Assembly (NCBI GenBank): GCA_008638375.1
Contig: VIRR01000579.1
Location: 248,001-312,000 of the forward strand
Direction of reading: 5' to 3'
DNA: 64,000 bases
Source: Nyssa sinensis
Taxonomy: Eukaryota > Streptophyta > Magnoliopsida > Cornales > Nyssaceae
Part shown: positions 62,845 through 64,000 of the stretch, in pieces
Layout of the letters: every line of letters starts with the position of its first letter
Numbering within the stretch: position 1 is the stretch's first letter
Position numbers and translations under genes: made by a program
The notes under the pieces: model-generated
Seen by the model: the letters and a program-made list of their open reading frames with translations, nothing else
Databases searched by the model: none
Told to the model about the DNA's origin: nothing

Positions 62845-64000
62845 TGTAATAACCCGAAAATTTTTTTTTTTTAAATATATAAATTTTCATGGTTATTATT
62901 AATTATTTTATTGTTATTAATATTATTATTATTATTATTATTATTGTGTGAGTGTAATGTGTGTATGATTATGTGTAATTATATGTATATATATGTGTAA
63001 TGTGTGTGTGTTAAAACATGTGTGTGTAATTACGTGTATATATGTATACATATATATATATATATACAAATCAGATTTGTGCAAGTGGCTGTGTGTGTGC
63101 CGTGTGTGTGTGTGTGCATGTGTTGAGTGTGTAACACTCAACAAGGGATGGTGTAGCAGGTACGGTTGGTGGAGTGTAGAAGGGGGATTCAGGGCATGGG
63201 AGGGACAGTCCTGATGCAGAGAGGCTGGTCTTGGAGAGAGAGAAATATAGAGAGAGAAAGTGAAGAGAAAGGAAAGGAGTTGGTCTCGGGTGAGAGAAAA
63301 GAAAAAGGAAAGAAAGGCAGAGGGGATAAGGAAGAGAGATAGGGACTGAGAAGCAGAGGGTGATACTGGAGCTCGAACCAAGCCTGAACCAAGAGGAAAG
63401 AGGAGAGGGGGAGAGAACTGCATCCAGAAACCCCAAGAAAAGGTAAGATTAGCTTCGGTTCTGTTTTGAAAATTTTGAAGCATACTCGTTGGTTTTAAAT
63501 CACTAGGTCTCATAGTATATAAAATGTGCATCATTTTGCAAAAAGAATGAAGGAGAATGGTTAAGAAATAAGGGAGTAAGACCCAGTTGCAGGTCACGGC
63601 CATGGGAGATTAGCTTGATAATTTATGCATGAAAATGTGATTAAATGGCCTAGATATAATGCTATGAGGTGCAGAAAACGATTAGTGAAGAAAGGGGTGA
63701 AAAACAGTGAACGACCGAGTGTAAAAATGGAAATATTCAGCTCACCGGAAAACCGGCCGGAGCTATAAACCTCCATATTCGAGAAGATAGGGAAGGTTTT
63801 AAGGCAAATGGAGGATAGATATGAAACCTACATGAAAAACCCTAGAAGACTGCATTTTGAAACCTTGAAAATGTCGCTGGAAAACAGTCGTCGGCGCCGG
63901 AAGAGGCGCCGGAACCCTACTGGTCTGTCGCCGGAAAAACGGGGAAGAAGGGAGGCCACCGGGTCAGGTCTCGGGTCCGGGTCGGGCTTGGGCCGAACCA
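62845..64000 (+). mobile_element. Start of a plus-strand family A LTR (level 4), runs off the window
   Basis: Begins TGTAATAACCCGAAAATTT inside the family A phrase GTTGCCCAC-GAATGGG. It continues with AT and TG microsatellites, a GA-rich tract (63230-63420) and the GC-rich part ending TTGGGCCGAACCA, the reverse complement of 23685-23700. Minus-strand Ser/Leu-rich frames here are composition artefacts. Confidence 0.85.

Noticed and set aside
62941..63603. A 220-codon open frame on the minus strand
   Set aside because: It is Ser/Leu/His-rich and follows TG, CT and AT microsatellites in an LTR. No family signature is present.

Overview
The window looks like nuclear intergenic DNA of a flowering plant, most likely a eudicot. 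It is AT-rich, full of AT, CT and TG microsatellites, and made almost entirely of decayed transposable elements. I found no intact host gene and no typical RNA gene. The species cannot be named from the sequence.

The dominant component is a group of long LTRs (about 2.7 to 5.5 kb). They are related to Ty3/gypsy chromoviruses, as shown by an initiator-Met-tRNA primer binding site, the polypurine tract and gag. In canonical orientation they begin TGTAATA or TGTAACA and end GTGACA. Most lie on the minus strand and so read TGTCAC...TTACA on the plus strand. I use three working families named from the plus-strand edge: A (TGTCACGCC), B (TGTCACATCCC) and C (TGTCACGACC). Most are solo LTRs whose ends were fixed by 5-bp target-site duplications (TSDs) read directly from the sequence.

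Layout. 1-2730: decayed family-B-like sequence with a possible fragment of a receptor-kinase extracellular domain on the minus strand. 2731-10569: a leader with a primer binding site and a family A LTR, which is interrupted by a family B solo LTR. 10570-17616: the left part of a Mutator-like element (MULE) with a broken Ulp1-like peptidase gene (+), split by a family A solo LTR, and the 3' half of a broken mudrA transposase (-), the two converging. 17672-28040: LTR sequence lying inside the mudrA gene, including a gag-only gypsy element (18248-27340) with another solo LTR nested in it. 28041-29350: the mudrA 5' part and the probable MULE end. 29351-33950: AT-rich and tandem-repeat sequence without a recognised gene. 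33950-34835: a plant-mobile-domain pseudogene (+). 34909-64000: a nest of LTRs inserted into LTRs, five levels deep.

The features most worth a second look are shared by the LTR families. Many copies carry, always antisense to the LTR, a short cassette with tRNA-like A and B boxes followed by a T-run, which could be an RNA polymerase III unit. They also share a splice-acceptor-like block, in some copies directly abutting a donor consensus, and conserved palindromes close to the primer-binding end.
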